Positions 1 through 10,400 of a stretch of 13,879 bases of DNA are shown one piece after another. Position numbers and translations under genes: made by a program. Position 1 is the first letter of the stretch, and each line of letters opens with the position of its first letter. Below the pieces are notes generated by a model. The model had not been told where the DNA came from and made no database searches. It saw nothing but the letters and a program-made list of their open reading frames with translations. The DNA is from Pseudomonadota bacterium (GTDB lineage: Bacteria > Pseudomonadota > Gammaproteobacteria > Xanthomonadales > Rhodanobacteraceae): NCBI GenBank assembly GCA_021783385.1, contig JAJXTX010000011.1, positions 1 to 13,879 on the forward strand, in the 5' to 3' direction.

Positions 1-671
1 GTCACCGTGCGCACGTCGCGCACTTCGTGGAAATCGGCGGTGGCGCTGACCGGGCGCTTGGCCGGATCGAGCACGCGCAGGATCACCTCGGTGCGGTGCG
101 GCAGGATCGCGCCGCGCCAGCGACGCGGGCGGAACGGGCTGATCGGGGTGAGCGCCAGCACGTTGGCGTCCAGCGGCAGAATCGGCCCGTGCGCGGACAG
201 GTTGTAGGCGGTGGAACCGGCCGGCGTCGCCACCAGGATGCCGTCGCAGATCAGGTTGGGCAGTTTCACCGTAGCATTGAGCTGCACTTCCAGATGCGCC
301 GCCTGATTGCTCTGGCGCAGCAGCGACACCTCGTTGAAGGCCAGCGCCGTGTGCGCATTGCCGGCCGCGTCGGTGACCTGCATCTGCAACGGAAACAGCG
401 AGGCCAGATGCGCGCGCGCGATGCGCTCGGGCAGCTCGTCGAGCCGGTGCTTGTTCATCAGGAAACCGACCCGGCCCAGCTTCATGCCGTAGACCGGCAC
501 GTCCAGCGCGTAGTGGGCATGCAGGGTGCGCAGCATGAAGCCGTCGCCACCCAGCGCCACGATCAGCTCGGCCTCGGCGGGCGGCACGTTGCCGTAACGA
601 TCAACCAGCTTGCGCCATGCCTGCTGGGCAACGCTGGTGTCGCTGGCAACGAAGGCAAAGCGCATGGGCAT
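1..671 (-). CDS. nadK: NAD kinase, 3' end cut off by the window edge
   Basis: ATP-dependent phosphorylation of NAD+ to NADP+ in the cytoplasm, the only route to NADP. The reverse strand gives 223 residues starting [10 protein letters not shown]. Visible family motifs are GGDG at residues 41-44 (nucleotide binding), the NE pair at 113-114, DGI at 143-145 and the conserved [10 protein letters not shown] loop at 148-157, followed by SAHGPILPL. Alanine replaces the more common threonine in TPTGSTAY, as I recall from alphaproteobacterial and Xanthomonas short-type enzymes. The ending [12 protein letters not shown] suggests that only about 30-40 C-terminal residues lie outside the window. Two in-frame ATGs compete (671 and 665), and neither has a good Shine-Dalgarno, so the start is uncertain by two codons. 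It follows the glutamate dehydrogenase gene on the same strand after 70 bp, but a hairpin in that gap may separate the transcripts. Confidence 0.95.
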   Translation of the reverse strand, partial: MPMRFAFVASDTSVAQQAWRKLVDRYGNVPPAEAELIVALGGDGFMLRTLHAHYALDVPVYGMKLGRVGFLMNKHRLDELPERIARAHLASLFPLQMQVTDAAGNAHTALAFNEVSLLRQSNQAAHLEVQLNATVKLPNLICDGILVATPAGSTAYNLSAHGPILPLDANVLALTPISPFRPRRWRGAILPHRTEVILRVLDPAKRPVSATADFHEVRDVRTV

Positions 672-701
672 GACTGACTGAAAACGATCGGCCGAGCTTA
701 C

Positions 702-730
702 CGCAGGAGCGCACAGGATGCGCTCCCGCG
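702..730. repeat. Single REP-like palindrome between gdh and nadK
   Basis: The arms GGAGCGCA (706-713) and TGCGCTCC (719-726) form a perfect 8-bp inverted repeat around a 5-nt spacer. After one A/C mismatch (705/727) three more pairs follow (702-704 with 728-730). Read on the minus strand, the core GGAGCGCATCCTGTG matches two copies near 10.64-10.71 kb at 14 of 15 bases, so this is a member of a dispersed family and not a chance hairpin. It lies just after the glutamate dehydrogenase stop codon, where it could stabilise the 3' end or attenuate transcription into nadK. There is no T-run, so a classical intrinsic terminator is not supported. Confidence 0.75.
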
Positions 731-741
731 AAATCGGTCGC

Positions 742-3700
742 TCAGCCCACCGGCACCTGTGCCAGCTGGGCCAGCCGGCGCACCGCCACCGAGGCGATCG
801 GGTAGTCGGCGTTCTGGGTAAGGATCTCGGCCAGCATGCTGCGGGTGTACTTGAGCGTGGCGTCATCGCGCTGCAGCCACGCCTGCACCGGTGACAGGCC
901 GCGGTGGTCGCCGGTCAGCGACAGTACCTGCAGGGCCAGCGCGCGATGCTGGTGATTGAGCTCGTCCAGCAGCGAGCCGCGCGCCTGCGCGTGCCAGTGG
1001 CCTTCCACCGGCAGCGCCTCGATCTGGTCGCGCAGCCATTCCAGATCCAGCGACTCGCCCAACTCGTAGAACACGCTGGCCACGCTGGCGATGGGCTGAC
1101 CGCTCTGCTGCGCCACCTCGACCATGTCCAGTGCGGCGCGCAGCTCCGGCAGCCGGGCCAGCCGCACGGCCAGCTCCGGCGGCAGGCCAAGGCCTTCCCA
1201 CTTTTCCTGGCTGGATTCGAAATCGCCCTTGCCGGTGGGCGTCAGCGCCGCCGGCAACGCCTGACGCAGCTCACTCACGTGGTCCAGATAGCGCTTCACG
1301 TTGGCGGCGATGTCCAGCGTGCCACCGGGGCGATTCAGCAGCCAGCGCGTCATGTGCCGCAGCAGCGACCAGATCTGCAGGATCGCGTCGACCTGGGTGT
1401 TCTCGGCCACATGACTGTCGAGTGCCTCGATCTGCGCCCACAGCTCGCGCGCGTCGAAAATCTCGCGCGCCGCGGTGTACGCCTTGGCGATCGCCGCCGG
1501 GGCCTGGCCGGTGTCCTCCTGCATGCGCAGCATGAAGGTGGCGCCCATGCGGTTGATGGTGGAATTGGTCACCGCGGTGGCAATGATCTCGCGCTTCAGC
1601 CGATGCCGCTGCATGTGCGCGGCGTACTTCTGGTGCAGCGGCTCGGGGAAGTAGCGCATCAGCTCTTTCGAGAGGTACGGATCTTCCGGCACGTCCGAAT
1701 CGAGCAACTGCTGGAACAGCTTGATCTTGTCGTAGGACAGCAGCACCGCCAGCTCCGGCCGGGTCAGGCCCTGGCCGCGGGTCTTGCGCTCGGTGAGCTC
1801 GGCCTCGGAGGGCAGGTTTTCCACCTGGCGATCGAGCAGGCCCTCGGCTTCCAGCGTGCGGATGAAATGCGCCATCGAGCCCAACCGCTTGATCGACTGA
1901 TGCTCCATCAGGGTGATTGCCTGGTTCTGCCGGTAGTTGTCCCACAGCACCAGCTGGCCGACCTCGTCGGTCATCACGCGCAACTGCTCGTTGCGCGCTT
2001 CCTCGGTGAGCTCGCCGCGCTGCACGGCGTCGCCGAGCAGGATCTTGATGTTCACCTCATGATCGGAAGTGTCCACGCCGGCGGAGTTGTCGATGAAGTC
2101 GGTATTGAGCAGCACGCCGTGCTGGGCCGCCTCGATGCGGCCCTTCTGCGTCATGCCCAGGTTGCCGCCCTCGCCCACCACCTTGCAGCGCAGCTCCGCA
2201 CCGTTGACGCGCAGCGCGTTGTTGGCGCGGTCGCCGACGTCAGCATGCGTCTCGCTGGCGGCCTTCACATAGGTGCCGATGCCGCCGTTCCACAGCAGGT
2301 CGACCGGCGCCCTGAGGATTGCGCTGAGCAGCTCGTTCGGCGCCAGCTGGGCCACGTCGGCCTTGAGCACGAGCATCGCGCGCACTTCCGGCGAGATCGG
2401 GATCGACTTGGCGCCGCGCGGGTAGATGCCGCCACCGGCGGAGATCAGCGTGCGGTCGTAGTCGTCCCAGCTCGAGCGCGGCAGCTTGAACATGCGCTCG
2501 CGCTCGACGAAGGAGCGCTCCACGTCGGGATTCGGATCGAGAAAGATGTGTCGGTGGTCGAACGCGGCCAGCAACCGCGTGTGGCGCGACAGCAGCATGC
2601 CGTTGCCGAACACGTCGCCGGACATGTCACCGATGCCGACGCAAGTGAAGTCCTGCGTCTGGCAGTTGCGGCCCAATGCCCTGAAGTGGCGTTTGACCGA
2701 CTCCCACGCGCCCTTGGCGGTGATGCCCATGCCCTTGTGGTCGTAGCCGTTGGAGCCGCCGGAGGCGAACGCGTCGCCGAGCCAGAAGCCGTGCTCGATC
2801 GAGATCGCGTTGGCGATGTCCGAGAAGGTGGCGGTGCCCTTGTCGGCCGCCACCACCAGGTAGGGGTCGTCCGCATCGTGGCGCACCACGTCGTGCGGAT
2901 GCACCACCTTGCCTTCGACCAGGTTGTCGGTGATGTCGAGCAGGCCGTTGATGAACAGTCGGTAGCAGGCGATACCCTCGGCCAACTGCGCGTCGCGATC
3001 GCCCGGCCCACCAGTGATTGCCGGCGGCTTCTTCACGAAGAAGCCGCCCTTCGAGCCGACCGGCACGATCACCGTGTTCTTCACCATCTGCGCCTTCACC
3101 AGGCCCAGCACCTCGGTGCGGAAATCCTCGCGCCGGTCCGACCAGCGCAGGCCGCCGCGCGCCACCGGGCCGAAGCGCAGGTGGATGCCCTCGACCCGCG
3201 GCGAGTACACGAAGATCTCGCGGAACGGCACCGGCTTGGGCGCGTCGGGCACCTGCTGCGAGTCGAACTTGATGCTGATGTAATGGCGCGCCGCACCGTC
3301 CCAGGTCTGGAAGAAGCTGGTGCGCAGGCTGGCCTTGATCGCGCCCATGAAGCCGAGCAGGATGCGCTCGTCGTCGAGGCTGGCGACGTCGTCCAGCAGC
3401 GCCTTCAGTGCCGCCCACAGCGCATGGATCTGCTGCTCGCGCGGCTGAGCCAGCACCGCCACCAGGCCGTCGATCAGTTCGGGTCGGACCTTTTGCGCGG
3501 CCTCCGGTATCAGCGCCTGCATCTCGCGGCGCAGCGCGGCGCCGGCATGCGCAAGTTCGGCGGCGTCGAGCTGCTCGCGGCGCGGATCGAATTTCGCGTT
3601 GAACAGTTCCACCAGCAGGCCGGCGATCGCCGGGTAGCGGTTGAGCGCCTCTTCCATGTAGGTCTGCGAGAACGCGATGCCGACCTGCTGCAGGTACTTG

Positions 3701-5688
3701 CAGTAGGCGCGCAGCACGGCCACCTGGCGCCAGTCGATCTGCGCCGACAGCACCAGGTTGTTGAAGCCGTCGCTCTCGGCCTGGCCGCGCCATAACGCCT
3801 CGAAGCCGCGCTCGAAGCGCTCGCGCACCTCGGCCAGCTCGAACGCCAGCGGCACCTTGGCACGCAAATCGAAGTCATGGATGGTCAGCACGCGGCCATC
3901 GAGTTCGAGCGAGTAGACGTGTTCGGCCAGCATCGACACGCCCATGTTTTCCAGCATCGGCAGCGCGTCGGACAGCGAGATCGGCGCGCCGAAGTGGATC
4001 ACCTTGAAGCGCAGCCCGGCGGCGCGCGGGTCCTGGTAAAGCCCGACGTGGATAGCGTCGTCCGCCTGCAGCGCAGCGATCGCCGCCACGTCGGTGGCGG
4101 CCACCTCGGGGCTGATCTCCTCGATGTAGCCGGCCGGCAGCAGCTTGCCGTAACGGTTGGCCAGCGCCACGCCCTGCGCCTCCCCGAGCCGCTCGATCAG
4201 GCTTTCACGCAGGCCGTCGTGCCAGTTGCGCACGATATGCAGCAGGCGCGACTCCAGCTCGGTCGCGTCGAATACCGGATGTTCGCCGCTGCGCGGGCGC
4301 ACGGTGACGTAGACCCGCGCCAGCACCGACTCACCCATCAGCACGCTGGAGTCCACGCTTTCGCCGTGCAGCGCCTCGCGCAGCATCTCCTCGATGCGCT
4401 CGCGCACCACGGTGGTGAAGCGGTCGCGCGGCACGAAGATCAGGCAGGTGTAGAAACGGTCGTAGCGGTCACGCCGCACGAACAGGCGCGCACGCGGGCG
4501 CTGGCGCAGTTCGAGCACGCCACTGGCGATGGCGAACAACTCGTCCTCGCTGCTCTGGAACAGCTCGTCGCGCGGCAGCGCCTCCAGCACGTGACGCAGC
4601 GACTTGCCGGAGTGTGAATCGCGCTTGAGCCCCGAGCGGTCAAGCACCGCCGCCACCTTCTGGCGCACCAGCGGCACGTCGTGCGGACGCGCCATGTAGG
4701 CGTTGGAAGAGAACATGCCGAGGAAGCGCTGCTCGGCCACCGGCTTGCCGGCGGCATCGAACTGCAGCACGCCGATGTAATCCATGTAGCCGGCGCGATG
4801 CACGTGCGAACGCGCATTGGTCTTCGTCAGGATGATTGCGTCGGGTGCGCCGGACTGCGGCAGCACGCTGGCCACCAGTGTGCGCAGCGAGCGCGGCGCC
4901 AGCGAGCGCTCGCTCTTGTGCAGCACGCCCAGGCCGGAGGACTCGACCGCGCGCAGCACCTGCTCGCCGTCAGCCTCGGCCACCTCGTACTCGCGGTAAC
5001 CGAGAAAGGTGAAGTTGTCGTCGGTGATCCAGCGCATGAACTCGCTGGCTTCCTGCACCAGTGCGGCCGGCAGCGGCAGCCGGCGCTGGGGCAATTCGTC
5101 GGCAATTGCCAGCGCGCGAGCGCGCATCGCCGGCCAGTCGCGCACCGCGCCGCGCACGTCCTCCAGCGCAGTCTCGACGTGCTGTTGCAAGCGGGCCTGG
5201 GCCGCCGCTCCGTCGACCCGGTCGATCTCGAAGTGCATCACCGATTCGGCCAGCGACCCGGCCGCGTCGTCGCCCAGCTCCTGCAGCCGGCCGTCAGCGT
5301 CGCGCGCCACCCGCAGCACCGGATGGATGACCGCGTGGATGCGCAGCTGCGCCGCGGCGATCATGCTCACGGTATCGACCAGGAACGGCATGTCGTCGGT
5401 GACGATCTGCAGCACGCTGCGACCGCCCTGCATGCCTGCCGGATTGACCACGCGCACCATCGCGTGACCGCGCGGTCGCTGCTGCATGAAGTCGAGCAGG
5501 CTGCCGAGCAGCTCCGCCCATTGCGCCGTGCCGTGCAGCAGCGCGTCACCTTCGGCCATGCGCGCAAAAAAAGCACGGCAGAAAACCTGTGCCTGGGCCA
5601 GACGCTGCGCAGGCACGCCGGTTTTCTTCAGCTCGTCGAGCACAGTCGCAGTGAGGGGAAGATCGTTCGCCGCAAGGGTGACATTCAT
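742..5688 (-). CDS. gdhB: NAD-specific glutamate dehydrogenase, large 180-kDa class
   Basis: Oxidative deamination of L-glutamate to 2-oxoglutarate, ammonium and NADH in the cytoplasm. This is a catabolic step feeding the TCA cycle. The 1648 residues fit the bacterial large-GDH family (about 1600 aa), not the 450-aa hexameric enzymes. The N-terminal regulatory half contains the conserved [11 protein letters not shown] stretch (97-107). The catalytic half shows GGLRWSDR (845-852), a lysine-rich segment VKAQMVKNT with K865 and K870, GSKGGF with K880 (878-883), and the glycine-rich dinucleotide region [13 protein letters not shown] (1018-1030). NGGIGTY and [15 protein letters not shown] follow at roughly 1130-1185. 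The reading frame is intact. The start at 5688 fits the family length, but no strong Shine-Dalgarno precedes it. In Pseudomonas aeruginosa the family member is allosterically controlled by arginine and citrate. Whether that holds here cannot be seen. Confidence 0.95.
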   Translation of the reverse strand: MNVTLAANDLPLTATVLDELKKTGVPAQRLAQAQVFCRAFFARMAEGDALLHGTAQWAELLGSLLDFMQQRPRGHAMVRVVNPAGMQGGRSVLQIVTDDMPFLVDTVSMIAAAQLRIHAVIHPVLRVARDADGRLQELGDDAAGSLAESVMHFEIDRVDGAAAQARLQQHVETALEDVRGAVRDWPAMRARALAIADELPQRRLPLPAALVQEASEFMRWITDDNFTFLGYREYEVAEADGEQVLRAVESSGLGVLHKSERSLAPRSLRTLVASVLPQSGAPDAIILTKTNARSHVHRAGYMDYIGVLQFDAAGKPVAEQRFLGMFSSNAYMARPHDVPLVRQKVAAVLDRSGLKRDSHSGKSLRHVLEALPRDELFQSSEDELFAIASGVLELRQRPRARLFVRRDRYDRFYTCLIFVPRDRFTTVVRERIEEMLREALHGESVDSSVLMGESVLARVYVTVRPRSGEHPVFDATELESRLLHIVRNWHDGLRESLIERLGEAQGVALANRYGKLLPAGYIEEISPEVAATDVAAIAALQADDAIHVGLYQDPRAAGLRFKVIHFGAPISLSDALPMLENMGVSMLAEHVYSLELDGRVLTIHDFDLRAKVPLAFELAEVRERFERGFEALWRGQAESDGFNNLVLSAQIDWRQVAVLRAYCKYLQQVGIAFSQTYMEEALNRYPAIAGLLVELFNAKFDPRREQLDAAELAHAGAALRREMQALIPEAAQKVRPELIDGLVAVLAQPREQQIHALWAALKALLDDVASLDDERILLGFMGAIKASLRTSFFQTWDGAARHYISIKFDSQQVPDAPKPVPFREIFVYSPRVEGIHLRFGPVARGGLRWSDRREDFRTEVLGLVKAQMVKNTVIVPVGSKGGFFVKKPPAITGGPGDRDAQLAEGIACYRLFINGLLDITDNLVEGKVVHPHDVVRHDADDPYLVVAADKGTATFSDIANAISIEHGFWLGDAFASGGSNGYDHKGMGITAKGAWESVKRHFRALGRNCQTQDFTCVGIGDMSGDVFGNGMLLSRHTRLLAAFDHRHIFLDPNPDVERSFVERERMFKLPRSSWDDYDRTLISAGGGIYPRGAKSIPISPEVRAMLVLKADVAQLAPNELLSAILRAPVDLLWNGGIGTYVKAASETHADVGDRANNALRVNGAELRCKVVGEGGNLGMTQKGRIEAAQHGVLLNTDFIDNSAGVDTSDHEVNIKILLGDAVQRGELTEEARNEQLRVMTDEVGQLVLWDNYRQNQAITLMEHQSIKRLGSMAHFIRTLEAEGLLDRQVENLPSEAELTERKTRGQGLTRPELAVLLSYDKIKLFQQLLDSDVPEDPYLSKELMRYFPEPLHQKYAAHMQRHRLKREIIATAVTNSTINRMGATFMLRMQEDTGQAPAAIAKAYTAAREIFDARELWAQIEALDSHVAENTQVDAILQIWSLLRHMTRWLLNRPGGTLDIAANVKRYLDHVSELRQALPAALTPTGKGDFESSQEKWEGLGLPPELAVRLARLPELRAALDMVEVAQQSGQPIASVASVFYELGESLDLEWLRDQIEALPVEGHWHAQARGSLLDELNHQHRALALQVLSLTGDHRGLSPVQAWLQRDDATLKYTRSMLAEILTQNADYPIASVAVRRLAQLAQVPVG

Positions 5689-5980
5689 GGCATCTGCTGG
5701 TCAGTGGAGACGGAAGGGAAAGCGGGATAAAAAGCCTCGGAAGGATACGCTGCAGCTTCGGTCGAATCCATCGCGCAGGCGCGCTTTGCACCATCCCCGC
5801 GCGCATGGATTCAGCCGCTCGTCACCGCCGCGTGGCCCGCACGACGCACCATCGAGTGGTGCGATTCACTGCCGACACGCGATGGCGATGGGCAACGGCG
5901 GCGCTCTTGCTGCGCACCGTGCCGGCGACGCTGGCCCGTCTACTTGCCGCCTTCGCGCGTTGCCCCGAGCAGCAGCAACC

Positions 5981-6002
5981 GCCGGCGCGGCAGCGCGCCG
6001 GC
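5981..6002. repeat. Perfect 9-bp GC hairpin
   Basis: GCCGGCGCG (5981-5989) and CGCGCCGGC (5994-6002) are exact reverse complements around a GCAG tetraloop. No T-run follows on either strand, so it is not a standard intrinsic terminator. It sits 23 bp upstream of the -10-like box that may drive the RND operon. It could insulate the divergent promoters, act as a protein site, or be a chance product of the high GC content. Confidence 0.5.
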
Positions 6003-6025
6003 AAAGGCTGGATTCGCAGCGTCGA

Positions 6026-6050
6026 TAAAATGTAAACTGAACAGTCCAGT
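6026..6050 (+). promoter_or_regulatory. Putative -10 box and near-palindromic operator for the RND operon
   Basis: TAAAAT (6026-6031) resembles a sigma-70 -10 box in an otherwise GC-rich stretch, though no good -35 hexamer lies at the usual distance. Immediately downstream, ACTGAACAGTCCAGT (6036-6050) is an imperfect palindrome in which five of seven half-site pairs match around the central A. A repressor bound here would cover the expected transcription start. Position and symmetry suit a TetR-type repressor of an efflux operon, which is inference because no such gene is in the window. A transcript from here would have a leader of about 200 nt. Confidence 0.35.
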
Positions 6051-6227
6051 CTCGCGCCGGTGGCATCGGCGCGACGTCTCAAACCCGAGCAGCAGACCGC
6101 CTCGACCCTCAGGGCAATGTTGCACCACCCGTGACGCTAGGCACACGACACATGGAGTGCGATGCAGTATCAGGTTCACTGCCTGCAGCAGCGCGCTCGC
6201 TCGGCCTCATCCCTGATCAAGCTAGTT

Positions 6228-6233
6228 CTGGAG
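6228..6233 (+). promoter_or_regulatory. Shine-Dalgarno that fixes the adaptor start
   Basis: CTGGAG lies 5 nt before the ATG at 6239. It supports that start over the longer in-frame ATGs at 6131 and 6163, which would bury the lipoprotein signal peptide inside the protein. Confidence 0.6.
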
Positions 6234-6238
6234 TTTCC

Positions 6239-7420
6239 ATGAAGCCCTCTTCACTGAGCACACCCCTGCTGTGCCTGAGCCTGCTGGCATTGACCGCCTG
6301 CGGTGGCCAGGGCAAGGAGCACGGCCCGCCGCAGATGCCGCCGCCCGAGGTGGGTGTGGTGCGGGCGCAGCCGCAGAACTCGCCGCTGACGCGCGATCTG
6401 GTAGGCCGGCTGTCGGCCTATCGCAGCGCGGATGTGCGCGCCCGCGTGGCTGGGGTGCTGCTCAAGCGCACCTACCGGGAAGGCACCGACGTGAAGCAGG
6501 GGCAGCTGCTGTTCCAGATCGATCCGGCGCCGCTGCGCGCCGCGCTGGATGCGAGCCTCGCCAGCCTGGCCCAGGCCCAGGCCACTTACACCAACAGCAA
6601 GGTCACCGCGCAGCGGCTGCTCGACCTCGCCCCGAAGGGCTACGTGGCGAAGGCCGATGTGGACAACGCGCTGGCCAGCGAGCGCACCGCCGCCGCCGCC
6701 GTGCAGCAGGCGCGCGCCAACGTGCAGTCGGCGCGCATCAACCTCGGCTACGCCAGCGTCACCTCGCCGATCGCCGGTCGCGCCGGCCAGCAGCAGGTCA
6801 CCGAGGGTGCGCTGGTCGGCCAGGGCAGCGCCACCCTGCTGACCACCGTGGACCAGATCGACCCGATGTACGTGAACTTCAGCATGAGCGCCAGCGAGAT
6901 GGAGCGGATGCGCCAGGCGCAGGGTGCCGGCAGCGTCACCCTGGCCAACCCGGACCAGGCCAGGGTGCAGGTAACCCTGCCCGACGGCAGCGTGTATCCC
7001 GAACCGGGTGTGCTGGATTTTTCCAGCACCTCGGTCGACCCCGCCACCGGCTCGGTGAATCTGCGCGCGAAGATCCCCAATCCGACCCACAGCCTGCTGC
7101 CCGGGCTGTATGTGACGATCACCGCCCAGCTCGGCCAGCAGCACGGCGTGTACCTGATTCCGCAGCCGGCGCTGCAGCGCGACACCGCCGGTGCCTACGT
7201 GATGGTGGTGGCCGCCGATGGCAAGGTGCTGCGCAAGAACGTCAGCGCCACGCAGATCAGCGGCAGCGACTGGGTGGTCACGGCCGGGCTGCAGCCCGGC
7301 GACCAGGTGATCGTGTCCGGGATCCAGACGGTCAAGCCCGGCGCGCCGGCCAAGGCCACGCCGTGGCATCCGCCAGCGACCGCCGCCACGGGCAGCGCAC
7401 GCCCCGCCGGCAAGCGGTAA
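6239..7420 (+). CDS. RND efflux periplasmic adaptor (membrane fusion) lipoprotein, AcrA/MexA family
   Basis: Periplasmic adaptor that bridges an inner-membrane RND pump to an outer-membrane channel. The 393 residues begin with a lipoprotein signal: a short hydrophobic segment (residues 9-19) ending in the lipobox LTAC, with Cys21 as the acylated residue, so the protein is probably anchored by lipid. Next come the barrel-sandwich half-motif (VGRLSAYRSADVRARVAGVLLKR, around 55-77, then EGTDVKQGQLLFQID), an alpha-helical hairpin rich in A/Q (about 100-165), the returning lipoyl half TSPIAGRAG (175-183), and the beta-barrel and membrane-proximal domains to about 365. The tail is proline/alanine-rich. 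The length is normal for the family. The pump gene starts 12 bp downstream, which indicates one operon. The substrate cannot be inferred from sequence. Confidence 0.95.
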   Translation: MKPSSLSTPLLCLSLLALTACGGQGKEHGPPQMPPPEVGVVRAQPQNSPLTRDLVGRLSAYRSADVRARVAGVLLKRTYREGTDVKQGQLLFQIDPAPLRAALDASLASLAQAQATYTNSKVTAQRLLDLAPKGYVAKADVDNALASERTAAAAVQQARANVQSARINLGYASVTSPIAGRAGQQQVTEGALVGQGSATLLTTVDQIDPMYVNFSMSASEMERMRQAQGAGSVTLANPDQARVQVTLPDGSVYPEPGVLDFSSTSVDPATGSVNLRAKIPNPTHSLLPGLYVTITAQLGQQHGVYLIPQPALQRDTAGAYVMVVAADGKVLRKNVSATQISGSDWVVTAGLQPGDQVIVSGIQTVKPGAPAKATPWHPPATAATGSARPAGKR

Positions 7421-7432
7421 CGGAGCCCGATC

Positions 7433-10400
7433 ATGCCGAATTTTTTCATTGACCGCCCGATCTTCGCCTGGGTAGTCGCCATCCTGATCACGCTGGCCGG
7501 CATCATTTCGGTGCTGAACATGGGGGTGGAGTCGTATCCGAACATTGCCCCGCCGCAGGTGACGGTGAGCGCGAACTACCCCGGAGCCAGCGCTGACACC
7601 ACCGAAAAGACCGTGACCCAGGTGATCGAGCAGCAGCTCACCGGCATCGACCATCTGCTGTATTTCAGCTCCTCGTCGAACTCCAAGGGTGGTTCCAGCG
7701 TCACTCTCACCTTCGAGACCGGCACCAACCCGGACATCGCCCAGGTGCAGGTGCAGAACAAGGTGGCGCTGGCCACGCCGCGACTGCCCACCGAGGTCAC
7801 CCAGCAGGGCGTCGTGGTGGCCAAGGCCAACCCCGATTTCCTGATGTTCGTGGCGCTCACCTCGACCAATCCGGCGATCGACAGCGCGCGGCTGAATGAC
7901 ATCGTGGCCTCGCAGGTGGTGCCGCAGATCTCGCGCATCTCCGGTGTCGGCAACACCTTCCAGGTCGGTTCCGAATACGCCATGCGCATCTGGCTGAACC
8001 CGGACAAGCTGCAGGGCTACGGGCTCTCCGCCTCGACCGTGCTGAACGCGGTGCGCGCGCAGAACGTGCAGTTTGCCGCCGGCTCGATCGGCTCCGATCC
8101 CGCCGCCAGTGGCCAGGGCTTCACCGCCACGGTCTCGGCCGAGGGCCGCTTCTCCACGCCGCAGCAGTTCGGCAACATCATCCTGCGCGCCAACAGCGAC
8201 GGCACCGTGGTGAAGCTCAGCGATGTGGCGCGGATCGGCTTCGGCCCGCAGAACTACGGCTTCAGCGCGACCTACAACGGCAAGCCGGCCGGCTCGTTCG
8301 GCGTGCAGCTGCTGCCCGGCGCCAACGCGCTGGACGTGGCCACCGCGGTGCGCGCCAAGATGGCCGAACTGGCCACCAGCTTCCCGACCGGGGTGAGCTG
8401 GTTCGCGCCCTACGACAGCACGCCGTTCGTCAGGATCTCGATCAAGGAAGTGCTGGAGACGCTGGTCATCGCGATCGTGCTGGTGTTCGGCGTGATGCTG
8501 CTGTTCCTGCAGAACTTCCGCGCCACCCTCATCCCGACGCTGGTGATACCGGTGGCGCTGCTGGGCACCTTCATCGGCCTGCTGCCGCTGGGCTTCACCG
8601 TCAACCAGCTGACCCTGTTCGGCATGGTGCTGGCGATCGGCATCGTGGTGGACGATGCGATCGTGGTGATCGAGAACGTCGAACGCATCATGACCGAGGA
8701 GGGTCTGTCGCCGAAGGAGGCCACGCGCAAGGCGATGGGCCAGATCACCGGTGCCATCGTGGCGATCACCGTGGTGCTGGCGGCGGTATTCGTGCCGTCG
8801 GCGCTGCAGCCCGGCGCATCGGGCGTGATCTACAAGCAGTTCGCCCTGACCATCGCGGTGTCGATGGGCTTTTCCGCGTTCCTGGCGCTGTCGTTCACGC
8901 CGGCGCTGTGCGCCAGCATCCTGCGGCCGGAACACGAGCACCGGAAGAACATCGTGTACCGCGGCTTCAACCGCATGTTCACACGCGTCAATCGCACCTA
9001 TACCGGGCATGTCGGCAGCGCGGTGAAGCATGCGCCGCGCTGGATGCTGGTGTTCGTGCTGATCAGCGTGCTGTGCGGCTTCCTGTACACACGCCTGCCG
9101 ACCAGCTTCGTGCCCAGCGAGGACCAGGGCTTCGCGCTGGCGATCGTGTCGCTGCCACCCGGTGCCACGCTGCAGCGCACGCAACGGGTGATGACGCAGA
9201 TCCGCGAGGTGCTGCAGAAGGACCAGGCGGTCGAGGGCGTGTTCCAGATCTCCGGTTTCAGCTTTGTCGGCTCCGGCGAAAACACCGGCATGACCTTCAT
9301 CCGGCTGAAGGACTGGAGCAAGCGCAACGTCACTGCCGAGCAGTTCATCCAGCAGGCGAATCGCCAATTGCACGGCATCCGCGACGCGCGGATCTTCGTG
9401 GTCAACCTGCCGACCATCCGTGGCCTGAGCCAGTTCGGTGGCATCGACATGTGGCTGCAGGCGCGCGCGGGACAAAGCCGCGAAGAACTGACCCAGGCGC
9501 GCAACATCCTGCTCGGCAAGGCGGCCAAGAGTCCGATGCTGGCAGGCGTGCGGCCCAACGGGCTGGAGGATGCGCCGCAGCTGCAGCTGAATGTGGATCG
9601 GGTGCAGGCGCAGTCGATGGGGCTGTCGGTAAGCGACATCTACACCGCGATCCAGCTCACCCTGGCACCGGTATACGTCGACGACTTTGCCTACGGCGGC
9701 CGCGTCAAGCGCGTGCTGATGCAGGCCGATGAGCCCTACCGGATGGGTCCCGCGGCGCTGCAGCACATCTACACGCCGAGCACGCTGGCGAGCACCGGCA
9801 GCAGTGCGTCCACCGCTGGCGTCAACATGGTCCCGCTGGCCAGTGTGGTGCATGCCAAGTGGGCGATGGCCTCGCCCGCGCTGACCCGCTACAACGGCTA
9901 TTCGGCGGTGGAAATCGTCGGCAACGAGGGGCCGGGCTATTCCACCGGCCAGGCAATGACCGCACTGGAGCAGATCGTCAACAAGGACCTGCCCAAGGGC
10001 TTCGGCTACGACTGGACCGGCCAGTCGTACCAGGAGCTGCTCTCGGGCAACTCGGCCACGCTGCTGATGGTGCTGTCGATCCTGATCGTGTTCCTGTGCC
10101 TGTCGGCGCTGTACGAAAGCTGGTCGATTCCGGTCGCGGTGTTGCTGGTGGTGCCGCTGGGGCTGCTCGGCACGGTGGTGTTCTCGATGCTGCGCGGGCT
10201 GCCGAACGACATCTACTTCAAGATCGGCCTGATCACGGTGATCGGCCTGGCCGCCAAGAATGCGATCCTGATCGTGGAGTTCGCGGTGGAGCAGCAGGCG
10301 GCGGGCAAGACCCTGCGCGAAGGCGTGATCGAGGCGGCCAAGCTGCGCCTGCGGCCGATCCTGATGACCTCGCTGGCGTTCATCCTGGGCGTGTTTCCGC

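Larger units (their letters stand above)
5689..6238. other. Gene-free divergent intergenic region
   Basis: About 550 bp separate the divergent starts of glutamate dehydrogenase and the RND adaptor. Several short open frames exist on both strands, but none has a recognisable protein motif or a good ribosome binding site, and their arginine/serine/alanine-rich products look like translated GC-rich noise. In particular I find no TetR- or MarR-type regulator here, although many RND operons have one divergently placed. What can be seen is a GC hairpin at 5981-6002 and a -10-like box with a near-palindrome at 6026-6050. No convincing -35/-10 pair for the glutamate dehydrogenase gene was found. Confidence 0.7.

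Noticed and set aside
27..677. Plus-strand open frame of 216 residues at the left edge
   Set aside because: The reverse strand encodes NAD kinase with all family motifs. This is its shadow.
904..3795. A 963-residue open frame on the plus strand opposite glutamate dehydrogenase
   Set aside because: It is antisense to the conserved catalytic region of an intact enzyme. Its product is rich in H, Q, R, A and L with no domain, and long antisense frames are common in GC-rich genomes.
5805..6216. Several short frames on both strands of the divergent gap, considered as a decayed TetR regulator or a small protein
   Set aside because: None shows a helix-turn-helix, a membrane segment with a good start, or a ribosome binding site. 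The sequences look like random translation.
6131..6238. Longer N-terminus for the RND adaptor starting at 6131 or 6163
   Set aside because: The start at 6239 has a Shine-Dalgarno and begins directly with a lipoprotein signal peptide. An extension would place the lipobox internally.
6251..9853. A 1200-residue open frame on the minus strand opposite the RND operon
   Set aside because: It spans two genuine genes in antisense, and its composition (R, H, Q, G, A) shows no fold or motif. It results from codon-position GC bias in the real genes.
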